The translations under genes and the position numbers were made by a program. Below, piece by piece: positions 1-8,652 of a DNA stretch of 64,000 nucleotides (the stretch's first letter is position 1; every line of letters begins with the position of its first letter). This DNA comes from Flavobacteriales bacterium (GTDB taxonomy: Bacteria; Bacteroidota; Bacteroidia; Flavobacteriales_F; PHOS-HE28). The DNA lies in NCBI GenBank assembly GCA_016788635.1, contig JAEUSU010000008.1, positions 372,001-436,000 of the forward strand, read 5' to 3'. The notes beneath the pieces are model-generated. The model did no database searches. It had not been told where the DNA came from and saw nothing but the letters and a program-made list of their open reading frames with translations.

Positions 1-2
1 TA

Positions 3-956
3 TATGAGATCCTCACCAGGCACGGCAAGCGCATGATCGGGTGGGACGAGATCGCTGAGGGCGCATTACCTCAGGATGTCACCATTCAAAGCTGGCGCGG
101 AAAGGAAGGGCTGATATCGGCCGCACGTGCAGGGCGTGATGTGGTCCTCAGCAATGGCTGGTACATCGACCTGTGCCAGCCGACGGCATATCACTATGCG
201 AACGACCCGCTTCCCGATGACATCGGCCTGTCTCCCATAGAGCGTAAACGGGTATTGGGGGGCGAGGCCACCATGTGGAGCGAACTGGTGAACGCCCGCA
301 ATGTGGACACCCGCATCTGGCCAAGGACGGCGGCCATCGCTGAACGTTTGTGGAGCCCCGCGCATGTGAAGGACGTGCAGGACCTTTTTCTTAGGCTGGA
401 ACAGGTCACCGGTCAATTGGAGAACGTGGGCCTTCGCCACCGAAGCGCACAGATGGAGTTGTTGCGCCTTTTTGCAGGAACGGAGGAGGTGGACGCCCTG
501 AAGCGATATGTGGACCTGCTGAGCCCCGTGCAAGGGTACCAGCGGCATTCCATCCGTCCCGGGGGGTACTCCACCGCCACACCGCTCACACGGTTGGTGG
601 ATGCGGCCGTGCCTGATCCCTTGGCAGCCAACCGCTTCGAACAGATCGTGGATGAGTACCTGCGCACGCGCGATCGCACGAAGCTGGATGCCACTTTGGA
701 CAGTTGGGGCGCTGCGGTGGGTGAGTTGCTCGGTCGTACGGAGATCACTTCGCGCATGTCCGTCGCCGAACAACAACAGCTGCTTGCGTTCAGCGAACTT
801 GTCACGCGGCTGGGGCCCGGTCGATCGGACCCCAATACGCGGCCCCCCTCGCTGGATGATGCAGCGTTGCTGGCACAGGCCAGACCGAAAGAGGCAGAGG
901 TCGTACTGGCCGTGTTGCCTGCCATTGAGCGTTTGTTGAAGGCGCGCGAACCCTAG
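3..956 (+). CDS. Beta-N-acetylhexosaminidase (GH20), C-terminal part, cut by window start
   Basis: The frame is open from base 3 (YEILTRHGKRMIGWDEI...), so the gene starts outside the window and only about 317 C-terminal residues are visible. The GWDEI motif, the SWRG motif and the GGEATMWSE stretch are hallmarks of the second half of the GH20 catalytic barrel. The catalytic Asp-Glu pair would lie upstream and cannot be checked. The family removes terminal GlcNAc or GalNAc from glycans and chitooligosaccharides, usually in the periplasm or at the surface in Bacteroidota. cutC follows after 12 nt and a beta-mannosidase after that, consistent with a small glycan-degradation operon. The family call is firm; the exact substrate is unknown. 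Confidence 0.9.
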   Translation, partial: YEILTRHGKRMIGWDEIAEGALPQDVTIQSWRGKEGLISAARAGRDVVLSNGWYIDLCQPTAYHYANDPLPDDIGLSPIERKRVLGGEATMWSELVNARNVDTRIWPRTAAIAERLWSPAHVKDVQDLFLRLEQVTGQLENVGLRHRSAQMELLRLFAGTEEVDALKRYVDLLSPVQGYQRHSIRPGGYSTATPLTRLVDAAVPDPLAANRFEQIVDEYLRTRDRTKLDATLDSWGAAVGELLGRTEITSRMSVAEQQQLLAFSELVTRLGPGRSDPNTRPPSLDDAALLAQARPKEAEVVLAVLPAIERLLKAREP

Positions 957-968
957 ACCATTGCTGAA

Positions 969-1709
969 ATGCGTGTGGCGGTCGAGGTTTGCGTGACCAG
1001 TGTGGAGGAGGCGCTATTTGCTCAACGTGCCGGGGTGGATACGGTGGAGGTCTGTTCCTGGCTGGCTTCCGGTGGGGTTACCCCCAGCTTCGGTCTGCTC
1101 AATGTGCTTCAAGAGCAATGCCCGATACGCAAGCGCGTATTGGTGCGACCCACACCAGGAGGGTTCCAGTACACGGATGTGGAGCGCCAGGTGTTGTTGC
1201 GCGATATGATGATCGCAGGAGTGGGCGATCCTCATTGCGGGATCGTCAGCGGTGGACTGGATGCCCAGGGCGATCCGGATGTGGGCCTGGTGAAAGCTAT
1301 GCTACTTGCATCGGCCGGCCGCGAATTCACCTTTCACAGGGCCCTTGATCTTTGCACCGACCCTTTACGCGGCTTCGAACTGCTGATGGCCATGCACGTT
1401 CCCCGTGTGCTTACCTCGGGTGGGTGTTCAAAGGCCATTGAAGGAGCCGGAACCCTTGCGGAATTCGTTCGTCGGGCGGATGCCCGCGTGGCCGTGGCCG
1501 CTGCAGGTGGCATTACTCCGGAGACCGTGGTGGAGCTGGTGGAACGCACGGGTGTTCAGGAGGTCCATTTCGCTGCGCAACGCGAACTGCCCCATGCACC
1601 ACAGGTGGCGTTGAGCACCGCACCACCGGCCGCCGGGCTCTTTACAACGCCGGACGAGGCCAAGATCGAAGGTGTGTTGAACGCGCTCGCCAAGGCAGGT
1701 CTGCGATGA
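969..1709 (+). CDS. cutC: CutC family protein (copper homeostasis protein CutC)
   Basis: 246 residues, close to the family's usual length, with a TIM-barrel pattern. Recognisable CutC features are the N-terminal VEVCVTS, the GVTPSFGLL segment, RPTPGGFQY, FHRALD and VLTSGG. CutC was originally linked to copper tolerance in E. coli, but the biochemical role is disputed and the sequence shows no clear metal-binding cluster. It sits 12 nt after the hexosaminidase, and its stop overlaps the start of the beta-mannosidase (ATGA, 1706-1709), so the three are probably co-transcribed. Its placement between two exo-glycosidases suggests a link to sugar metabolism, which is inference. Confidence 0.9.
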   Translation: MRVAVEVCVTSVEEALFAQRAGVDTVEVCSWLASGGVTPSFGLLNVLQEQCPIRKRVLVRPTPGGFQYTDVERQVLLRDMMIAGVGDPHCGIVSGGLDAQGDPDVGLVKAMLLASAGREFTFHRALDLCTDPLRGFELLMAMHVPRVLTSGGCSKAIEGAGTLAEFVRRADARVAVAAAGGITPETVVELVERTGVQEVHFAAQRELPHAPQVALSTAPPAAGLFTTPDEAKIEGVLNALAKAGLR

Positions 1710-3733
1710 GGTCCTCGTGGTCCTGGATATTCGCTATTCCTTTCCTATCGGGATGTGTGCATCAACGCCCTGCGGAAGAGGAATTCATGATGCTCGATGA
1801 AGGCTGGCGCTTTCACGAGCTTGGAAGCATGACCAGCCATGACGCCGACGTTCCGGGCACGGTGCATACGGACCTGATGCGTCACGGAATGATCCCCGAT
1901 CCCTTCGTGGGCATGAACGTGGACAGTGTGCAATGGGTGGGTGAACGCGATTGGTCTTACGTTTTAGACTTCGAGGTGACTCCCGGGCTGTTGGAACGCG
2001 AACACATCGATCTGGTGTTCGATGGACTGGACACCTTTGCAGAGGTCTACCTGAATGACAGCCTGTTGGGCCGTGCGAACAACATGTTCCGGACCTGGCG
2101 ATATGATGTGCGTCGACTGCTACGGTCCGGCACCAACACCCTTCAGGTGGTGTTCCGTTCGCCGGAGAAGGAAGGACGGGAAGCATTAAGCGCCTATGGC
2201 CGTAGCCTGCCTGCGGACAATGACCAGGGCGCGGTGAAAGTGAGCCCGTTCGTTCGCAAGGCAGGGTACCATTTCGGATGGGACTTCGCACCTCGCCTGC
2301 TGACATGCGGCATTTGGAAGCCCGTGCGATTGCATGGCTGGGACCGTGCCCGTATTGAAGGTGCATTGGTCCGGCAACACCACGGCAAGGGCGGGGGCGC
2401 GATCCATGTGGACGCCATCGTGTGGATGACCGGTGAAGGACCGGTGCAGGTGCAGGCATGGTGCGATGGCGCCCGTGTGGCAACCCGCACGGTTTTTCCC
2501 GATGGCAGAGGTCCGCAGACTGTACCGTTGTCATTTGAACTCATGGATACGGCTCGTTGGTGGCCGGCTGGTTCGGGTGCCCGGCCCATGCATCAACTGC
2601 GTATCACGGCAGGCGATGCTGCAGGCGAATGGAGCACATGGGAAGGTGCCTTGGGGTTGGTTGATGTGGAGTTGGATCAGCGGGTGGATAGCATCGGGGA
2701 GGCGTTCACGTTCCGAGTGAATGGCAAGCCTGTCTTCATGAAAGGCTGCAACCTGGTGCCACCGGATATGTTCCTGCCGCGCGCGGGTGACAGCACATGG
2801 GTGCGGTTGGTGCGCGACATGCAACGAGCCCATATGAACATGGTGCGTGTGTGGGGTGGGGGGGTCTACCCTCCGGACGCCTTCTTTACCGCTTGCGACA
2901 CAGCCGGTATTCTCGTCTGGCAGGACCTGATGTTCGCCAATACCATGGTGCCGGGCAATGATGCCTTCCGCTCCAATGTGCTCGCGGAGGTCACCGATCA
3001 GGTTTTCCGCCTGGCCCATCACCCTTCGCTGGCCGTTTGGTGCGGGAACAACGAGGTGGATGTGGCTTGGAAGAACTGGGGGTGGCAGGGCAGTTATTCC
3101 ATTTCACAGGAGGACTCCCTGCAGATGTGGAATGACTACCAGCAGTTGTTCCATTGGGACCTTCAGGGTTGGCTCCAGGACCTCGACCCCGAACACGCCT
3201 ATGTGCCCACCTCGCCGGTAAGCAACTGGGGAAGCCAGGCCGGATTGCGGAACGGTGACCTGCACTACTGGGGGGTATGGCACGGCGATTCAGCATTCAG
3301 TTCGTTCCGCAACAATGTGGGAAGGTTCGTAAGTGAGTACGGGTTCCAAAGCTGGCCGGACAGTGCCTTGTTGGCGCGCTATCTTCCAGCCTCCGCCTTG
3401 TGGCTGGGTTCGCCTGAACTCGCCCGACGCCAGCTCAGCTACAAGACGGACAAGGCGATACTGGCCGCCATTCAACACGAATTTGGTGAGAACCCCACCA
3501 CACTGGGCCGGTTCATTGCGCTCAGCCAGCAGGCGCAGGCCAGCGCATACCACCAGGCCATTTCCGCGCACCTGGCTGCCTATCCCCGTTGCATGGGTAC
3601 CCTTTTCTGGCAGCTGAACGACTGCTGGCCAGGCCCCTCGTGGAGTGCCGTGGACTACACGGGCAACTGGAAACCCGTCATGTTCAGTGTGCAGTCGGCT
3701 TATGGGCTCAATGGGATGAGGGACGCGCCTTGA
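1706..3733 (+). CDS. Beta-mannosidase (GH2), lipoprotein, lacking the usual C-terminal domain
   Basis: 675 residues. It starts with a lipoprotein signal (lipobox LSGC, Cys17), so it is probably anchored in a membrane and acts on beta-mannosides such as the N-glycan core. A GH2 sugar-binding domain, an immunoglobulin-like domain and a TIM barrel follow in order. The predicted acid/base is Glu450 in WCGNNEVDV and the nucleophile is Glu544 in SEYGFQSWP. WQLNDCWPGPSWS is also conserved. Family members are usually about 830-860 residues. This one ends about 130 residues after the nucleophile, so the terminal beta-sandwich is missing. No continuation was found in other frames before the next gene at 3822. 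The start overlaps the cutC stop. Confidence 0.9.
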   Translation: MRSSWSWIFAIPFLSGCVHQRPAEEEFMMLDEGWRFHELGSMTSHDADVPGTVHTDLMRHGMIPDPFVGMNVDSVQWVGERDWSYVLDFEVTPGLLEREHIDLVFDGLDTFAEVYLNDSLLGRANNMFRTWRYDVRRLLRSGTNTLQVVFRSPEKEGREALSAYGRSLPADNDQGAVKVSPFVRKAGYHFGWDFAPRLLTCGIWKPVRLHGWDRARIEGALVRQHHGKGGGAIHVDAIVWMTGEGPVQVQAWCDGARVATRTVFPDGRGPQTVPLSFELMDTARWWPAGSGARPMHQLRITAGDAAGEWSTWEGALGLVDVELDQRVDSIGEAFTFRVNGKPVFMKGCNLVPPDMFLPRAGDSTWVRLVRDMQRAHMNMVRVWGGGVYPPDAFFTACDTAGILVWQDLMFANTMVPGNDAFRSNVLAEVTDQVFRLAHHPSLAVWCGNNEVDVAWKNWGWQGSYSISQEDSLQMWNDYQQLFHWDLQGWLQDLDPEHAYVPTSPVSNWGSQAGLRNGDLHYWGVWHGDSAFSSFRNNVGRFVSEYGFQSWPDSALLARYLPASALWLGSPELARRQLSYKTDKAILAAIQHEFGENPTTLGRFIALSQQAQASAYHQAISAHLAAYPRCMGTLFWQLNDCWPGPSWSAVDYTGNWKPVMFSVQSAYGLNGMRDAP

Positions 3734-3753
3734 TAACTGGACCTGAGGGGGGC

Positions 3754-3783
3754 TTTCAAGCGTCATTCACCTTCTTATATTCG
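3754..3783 (+). promoter_or_regulatory. Putative Bacteroidota-type promoter (TTTC-N18-TATATTCG)
   Basis: TATATTCG at 3776-3783 resembles the phylum's -7 box TAnnTTTG. TTTC at 3754-3757 stands at the expected -33 spacing of 18 nt. It lies 38 nt before the ATG of the secreted protein at 3822. Predicted by eye only. Confidence 0.4.
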
Positions 3784-3821
3784 GGCCGTTCATTCCACCA
3801 GGGAATGTCCAGCCCAACCGC

Positions 3822-5780
3822 ATGAACTTTCGTTCCGCATTCCGACTGCTTACTGTTGTGGCACTGAGCAGCTTGTGGTCCTTGAAGGGATACTCCCAAG
3901 GGAACACATGTGCCACAGCTCAGGTCATCACCCCCGGCACCTATCTGGCCGATGGGCCCAGCGCAGGCGCTGGTTTTGATGGGCTCTGCTGGGGCGCCGG
4001 CACCGCCATCAATGCGGATTGGTACGTGTTCACCCCCATGGCCAACGGCACCATCACAGCGCGCTCCTGCGGATACGGCACCGATACGCGTGTGTCCATG
4101 TTCACGGGTTCATGTGGTACGTTGACCTGCATTGGCCAGGGTGATGATGATTGTGAGACCTCCCCGGGCGGAGCCTTTTTCGCCAGCCAGATCCAGAGCG
4201 TGCCCGTTACGGCCGGGCAGAACTACTACATCCAGTGGGATGACCGCTGGACCACGCAGAGCTTCTTCTGGGACCTGGTCTTCAATTGCGCGGGTGCCCC
4301 GCAAGCCACCCAGGTGGTGAACCTGGATTGCGCGAACAGCCAGTTCTTCATCGATGTCACCATCAACGCCATGGGCACTGCGGCCACGGCGAACATCACG
4401 AACAACGCGGGTGCGGCCACCATTACCAATGTCGGCCTGGGCACGCATACCATCGGCCCATTCCCTTTGGGCACTTCGGTCCAGTACACCTTGGAGAACA
4501 ACTCACAGCCCGGCTGTGATTTCTACTCGGTGGCCATCACCAACTTCCCCTGTCCGATCGTGAGTTGTGGGCCGGACAACTACACCTATTGTTACGGTGA
4601 CAACGAGAACACCTACTTCGTCTATCAATCCGCCAGCACCTTCCCGATCGCCCTGGTGTTCAATGCGGGCACCATGTACACCTTCGGGGATGCCATCACC
4701 ATATACGATGGCTTTGATTCCAGCGCACCCGTCCTCTTTACCGGTAACAATGGCGGCACATTGACCGGTCTGCTCTTCGTGTCCACCAACCCGAACAATG
4801 CGCTTACGATGCATGTGCAGTCGGATGCGTTCACGAGCTGTGCGGGCGGCGGCGGTTTCGTGCCGTGGGACTTTACCGTGTCTTGCCTGGACTGCACCAA
4901 CCCGCAGGCCACCTTCGTGGTGGTGCCGGATTGCATTCATCGGACCTACTCGATCCAGATGAATCTGACCAGCACGGGTACCGCGACCACCGCCAATGTG
5001 ACGAACACGTTCAATTCCGCCACGGTCACTGGGCTTGCGGTCGGCACGCATACCATTGGGCCCTTCCCGATGGACCAGAATGTGCAACTCGCTGTGTTGA
5101 ACGGCGACAATCCGCTATGTAGGATCTACAGCCCGAACTTCAACTACAATTCGAACGACTGCATCATTGTGGGGTGCGGTCCTGACCCTTACACCTATTG
5201 CTACACGAACAATGATGATGCGTGGTGGGTGTACCAGTCCGTTGGTAGTAATCCGCTCACCATAAGCTTCGACGCGGGCCAGATGCTCACTAACGACAAA
5301 GTGGTGATCTACAATGGCCTGAACGATTTCGCGGCGGTCATTTACAACGGCAATCAAGGCGGCAACCTGGCCGGCCTGGCGGTCAGCAGCTCGAACGCTG
5401 GGAACTACCTTGCCATGCGTGTGCTGAGCAATTCCACGGGCAGCTGCTCGGATGGAGCGGTAACGGTACCGCTGCAATGGACCGTTGGCTGCGGGCTGGT
5501 GGGATTGGATGAGACACAGCCTGGTGCCTTCCGCACGTACCCGAACCCGACCGATGGCCTGCTTTACCTGGAGTTGAGTGAGGAGTGGAGCGGGGCCGTG
5601 AGCGTGCAGTTGATGGATCCCTTGGGGCGCATGGTTCAGGAGCATCCGTACAACGTGACGGGTGGTGCTGGCCGCAACACGCTGACCCTGGATATGGGCA
5701 ACCTCCAGAACGGCAATTATCTCGTTCGTCTGGTCACCGAACAATGGGTGCGGACCGAGCAGGTGATCCTTGTCCGTTGA
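3822..5780 (+). CDS. T9SS type A cargo with duplicated CUB-like modules
   Basis: 652 residues. An N-terminal signal peptide ends near residue 25. A pre-peptidase-C-like beta domain (about 28-155, with TCATAQVITPGTY at its start) is followed by two copies of a long repeat unit (about 157-355 and 357-560). Each unit has a Cys-containing beta domain ending GTHTIGPFP and a CUB-like domain starting CGPDxYTYCY. The last 75 residues (YPNPTDGLLYLEL ... NGNYLVRL) form a T9SS type A sorting domain, so the protein should cross the outer membrane and be surface-attached or released. No catalytic residues were recognised; a binding or adhesive role is plausible. A strong hairpin follows. Confidence 0.85.
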   Translation: MNFRSAFRLLTVVALSSLWSLKGYSQGNTCATAQVITPGTYLADGPSAGAGFDGLCWGAGTAINADWYVFTPMANGTITARSCGYGTDTRVSMFTGSCGTLTCIGQGDDDCETSPGGAFFASQIQSVPVTAGQNYYIQWDDRWTTQSFFWDLVFNCAGAPQATQVVNLDCANSQFFIDVTINAMGTAATANITNNAGAATITNVGLGTHTIGPFPLGTSVQYTLENNSQPGCDFYSVAITNFPCPIVSCGPDNYTYCYGDNENTYFVYQSASTFPIALVFNAGTMYTFGDAITIYDGFDSSAPVLFTGNNGGTLTGLLFVSTNPNNALTMHVQSDAFTSCAGGGGFVPWDFTVSCLDCTNPQATFVVVPDCIHRTYSIQMNLTSTGTATTANVTNTFNSATVTGLAVGTHTIGPFPMDQNVQLAVLNGDNPLCRIYSPNFNYNSNDCIIVGCGPDPYTYCYTNNDDAWWVYQSVGSNPLTISFDAGQMLTNDKVVIYNGLNDFAAVIYNGNQGGNLAGLAVSSSNAGNYLAMRVLSNSTGSCSDGAVTVPLQWTVGCGLVGLDETQPGAFRTYPNPTDGLLYLELSEEWSGAVSVQLMDPLGRMVQEHPYNVTGGAGRNTLTLDMGNLQNGNYLVRLVTEQWVRTEQVILVR

Positions 5781-5798
5781 GTTGAATACGCTCAAACC

Positions 5799-5832
5799 GA
5801 ACGGCGCGGCCATCCGCGCCGTTCGTCATTTT
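5799..5832 (+). terminator. Rho-independent terminator after the CUB-like cargo gene
   Basis: A perfect 11-bp GC-rich stem (5799-5809 with 5814-5824, 4-nt loop ccat) is followed by gtcatttt. It lies 19 nt after the stop at 5780. Confidence 0.75.
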
Positions 5833-5876
5833 CGGATCATCGCAAGAGACCGCAGGTTGAACGAGGAAGCCCTCGG

Positions 5877-7985
5877 ATGCCGTTGCTTTGCGGTCCCATG
5901 TCCATGAGCTTCGCCCATTCCCCCTGGCTGATCGCCCTTTGCTTGCTGGCCGGTGCGGCCTATGCCATCGGGTTGTATGCCGCGCAGCGCTCACGCAAGG
6001 ACTGGGGCCCTATTGTTCACCTGGTGCTTGCCATGGCACGTGGTGTAGCTGTGGCTTTCCTGGCCTTCCTGCTCCTGGAGCCCATGGTGCGCAATTGGGA
6101 GCGTGAAGTACGCAAGCCGATCGTGGTGGTGGCGCATGATGGGTCCGGCTCCCTGGTGGCGGCAGGTGATACCGCTTGGCTGCGTGGCCCATACCGGACG
6201 GCATTGGAGGAGCTGACCACCCGGCTCAGCAACCGTTTCGATGTGCGCTCTTATACCTATGGAAGCCGTGTTCGTGATGGCTTATCGTTCGACCAGTCTG
6301 ATCCGTTGACGGATGTGGATGAACTGTTGCGTGAAGTACAGGACCGCCATGCAGGCCCGGAGCTGGGTGCCGTGATCCTCGATGGTGATGGGATATTCAA
6401 CCGGGGCCGTGATCCGCGACTGGCTGCCGCACAGCTCGGCGTTCCTGTGCATGCGGTGCTGCTGGGTGACACGACCGTTCATCCGGACCTGGTGCTCCGT
6501 CGGGTGGACCACAACCGCATTGCCTTCTTGGGAAATGAATTTCCGTTGGTCGCTCATGTGGCGGCACGGCACCTGACCGGGGCGCGCTCGCGCGTGGTGG
6601 TGGAACAGGATGGCCAGGAGCTTGCCGCTGCCGACCTAACAGTGGCAGGGATGGCCCAGTTCGCGGAAGTGCCGTTCCTGGTGAAGGCCAGGCGACCCGG
6701 TCTGCAGCGATTCACGGTGAGAGTGGTTCCGGTCACGGGTGAAGCCACGGTGACCAACAATGCCATGTCCGCCTATGTGCAGGTCTTGGATGACCGGCGC
6801 AAGGTGCTGATCCTGGCACACGCGCCGCATCCGGATGTGGCCGCCATCAGGTCTGCCCTGGCCGACTTGGAAGGATACACGGTGGAGTTCAATACGGCAG
6901 CGGACTATACGGGTAACTTGGATGATGTGGACCTTCTCGTTCTGCACCAGCTACCCTCATCCCGCCACACCCTTGATGCCGTGTTAACGAAGGCAACGGC
7001 CAGGCGTGTCCCGCTCTTGATGATCCTGGGTGGCTTGACGGACCTGGCGCGGTTCAACGCGATGGATATCGGCTTCAACTTCGCATCCGGTGGGCAGCGC
7101 ACGCATACCGATGCACAGGCATTCACGGCTCTTTCCTTCGGACTTTTCCGCCTGGCGCCGGAGACTGAGCGCGCCATTGAACGCATGCCCCCCTTGCAAG
7201 TACCATTTGGTCAATTGTCCGCCGGTGGCGGAGCCAGTATCTTGTTCGGCCAACGCGTGGGTGCCGTGCGCACCAGCTACCCGCTTGTGGCCGTGGACCG
7301 GCAGGGAGAGCGGCATGTGGGGCTGGTGGCAGGTGAAGGGGTCTGGCGATGGCGGCTGGCCGATCAACTGCAGAACGGCTCCACAGCCCACTTCGATGGC
7401 TTTCTCCGGAAACTCGTGCAGTTCCTGGCGTTGAAGGCGGAGGAGCGCCGCTTCCGGGTGGATCACGCCACCGAGTTCCAAGAGAATGAGGTGGTGCAGC
7501 TGGGCGCCGAACTATACGATCCGGCGTTCGCGCTGATCAACACACCTGATGTGGACCTTGTCCTGAAGGATGAGGAGGGCCGCGAGCGTGAACTCACCTT
7601 CAGCCGCACCACGGATGCCTACCGCCTGAGCCTTGCCGGTCTTGCGGCCGGCCGGTACAGCTATACGGCACGTACTGACCTGGGCAAAGAGCACTTCACT
7701 GCCACAGGCGAGTTCCTTGTGAATGAGATGGCCATGGAGCGAATGAATACCGTGGCCGACCACTCCGTGCTGACGGATATGGCTGTGCGCACCGGTGGCA
7801 CCGCCGTGAGGCCTGGAGAACTGGGCCGCATCGCAGATGAACTGGAGCAGCGCAAGGACCTGGTGGCCCGGTCATACGCCCACGTGGCTTTCACCGATCT
7901 GGTGGACCTGCGCTGGCCTTTCTTCATCCTGCTAGCCTTGCTTACCCTGGAATGGGGCTTGCGCCGCTGGCACGGCTCCTATTGA
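5877..7985 (+). CDS. VWA-type membrane protein with class I glutamine amidotransferase-like region
   Basis: 702 residues. Two membrane segments near residues 17-35 and 45-66 are followed by a von Willebrand A-like domain whose MIDAS-type motif is DGSGS (Asp88, Ser90, Ser92). An immunoglobulin-like region and a Rossmann-like segment (RRKVLILAHAPHPDVAAI, LLVLHQLPSS) come next, with a last membrane segment at about 680-698. This architecture is common in Bacteroidota but its function is not established; VWA and GATase-like parts suggest a binding role in the cell envelope. Starts at 5898 or 5904 are also possible. The DUF218 gene follows closely, so the two are probably co-transcribed. Confidence 0.75.
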   Translation: MPLLCGPMSMSFAHSPWLIALCLLAGAAYAIGLYAAQRSRKDWGPIVHLVLAMARGVAVAFLAFLLLEPMVRNWEREVRKPIVVVAHDGSGSLVAAGDTAWLRGPYRTALEELTTRLSNRFDVRSYTYGSRVRDGLSFDQSDPLTDVDELLREVQDRHAGPELGAVILDGDGIFNRGRDPRLAAAQLGVPVHAVLLGDTTVHPDLVLRRVDHNRIAFLGNEFPLVAHVAARHLTGARSRVVVEQDGQELAAADLTVAGMAQFAEVPFLVKARRPGLQRFTVRVVPVTGEATVTNNAMSAYVQVLDDRRKVLILAHAPHPDVAAIRSALADLEGYTVEFNTAADYTGNLDDVDLLVLHQLPSSRHTLDAVLTKATARRVPLLMILGGLTDLARFNAMDIGFNFASGGQRTHTDAQAFTALSFGLFRLAPETERAIERMPPLQVPFGQLSAGGGASILFGQRVGAVRTSYPLVAVDRQGERHVGLVAGEGVWRWRLADQLQNGSTAHFDGFLRKLVQFLALKAEERRFRVDHATEFQENEVVQLGAELYDPAFALINTPDVDLVLKDEEGRERELTFSRTTDAYRLSLAGLAAGRYSYTARTDLGKEHFTATGEFLVNEMAMERMNTVADHSVLTDMAVRTGGTAVRPGELGRIADELEQRKDLVARSYAHVAFTDLVDLRWPFFILLALLTLEWGLRRWHGSY

Positions 7986-7999
7986 ACGGCATTCCGCAC

Positions 8000-8644
8000 A
8001 TGGCCGGCGATCCGCCTTCCCCTAAAGCCCGCCGACGGTGGTGGTGCCATCCGCTGGTCTGGTGCGCGCTCATCCTGATCGGCTTGCTCTTGTTGCGGAT
8101 CCCGTTGTTGAGCGCAATGGGCGCGTTCCTGGTGGCGGAGGATGCGCTCCATCATGCCGATGCCATCCACGTGCTGGGTGGTGCATCATGGGAACGGCCT
8201 TTGGAAGGCGCCCGGCTGTTCAAGGAAGGGTATGCGGATAGGGTGGTGTGCACCAGTGAGAACGTACCGCAGGACCTGCAAGCCCTCGGCCTGGACCTGA
8301 GCGAAGCGGAACTTGCCCGCATGGTGCTGGTACAGCACGGCGTGCCGGAGTCCGCGGCCATTGCCCTGCGGAAAGCCACCAGCACCAAGGAGGAGGCGGA
8401 TGCCATACTGGAATATGCACTGTCGCTTGGGCAGGACACGCTCATACTGGTGTCCACTCCTTTTCACCTGCGCAGGATGGCCTATGTGTTCCGCAGCAAG
8501 TTCAAGAAGGCAGGCGTGACGGTGATCCTGCATGGTGCACCCACCGCCCGATATGACATGGCCCGCTGGTGGAGGTACGAGGAGGGCCTGCTCATGGTGA
8601 ACAACGAGTACGTGAAGCTGGGCTACTACTTGCTCAAGTATTGA
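8000..8644 (+). CDS. YdcF/SanA family (DUF218) membrane protein
   Basis: 214 residues from the ATG at 8000. An in-frame ATG at 7952 would overlap the upstream gene by 34 nt and is less likely. One membrane helix at about 20-40 is followed by a DUF218 Rossmann-like domain: DAIHVLGG, a TSTKEEA segment and the LVSTPFHLRRMAYVF motif. Family members such as SanA and ElyC act in envelope integrity, but their biochemical reaction is not settled. It lies 14 nt after the VWA protein gene and ends 9 nt before the convergent protease gene, with no obvious terminator between them. Confidence 0.8.
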   Translation: MAGDPPSPKARRRWWCHPLVWCALILIGLLLLRIPLLSAMGAFLVAEDALHHADAIHVLGGASWERPLEGARLFKEGYADRVVCTSENVPQDLQALGLDLSEAELARMVLVQHGVPESAAIALRKATSTKEEADAILEYALSLGQDTLILVSTPFHLRRMAYVFRSKFKKAGVTVILHGAPTARYDMARWWRYEEGLLMVNNEYVKLGYYLLKY

Positions 8645-8652
8645 GCAAAGCC

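Noticed and set aside
3734..3821. Possible continuation of the beta-mannosidase by frameshift
   Set aside because: No frame in the 88-nt gap or the start of the next gene encodes a GH2 C-terminal domain, so a domain loss is more likely than a simple frameshift.
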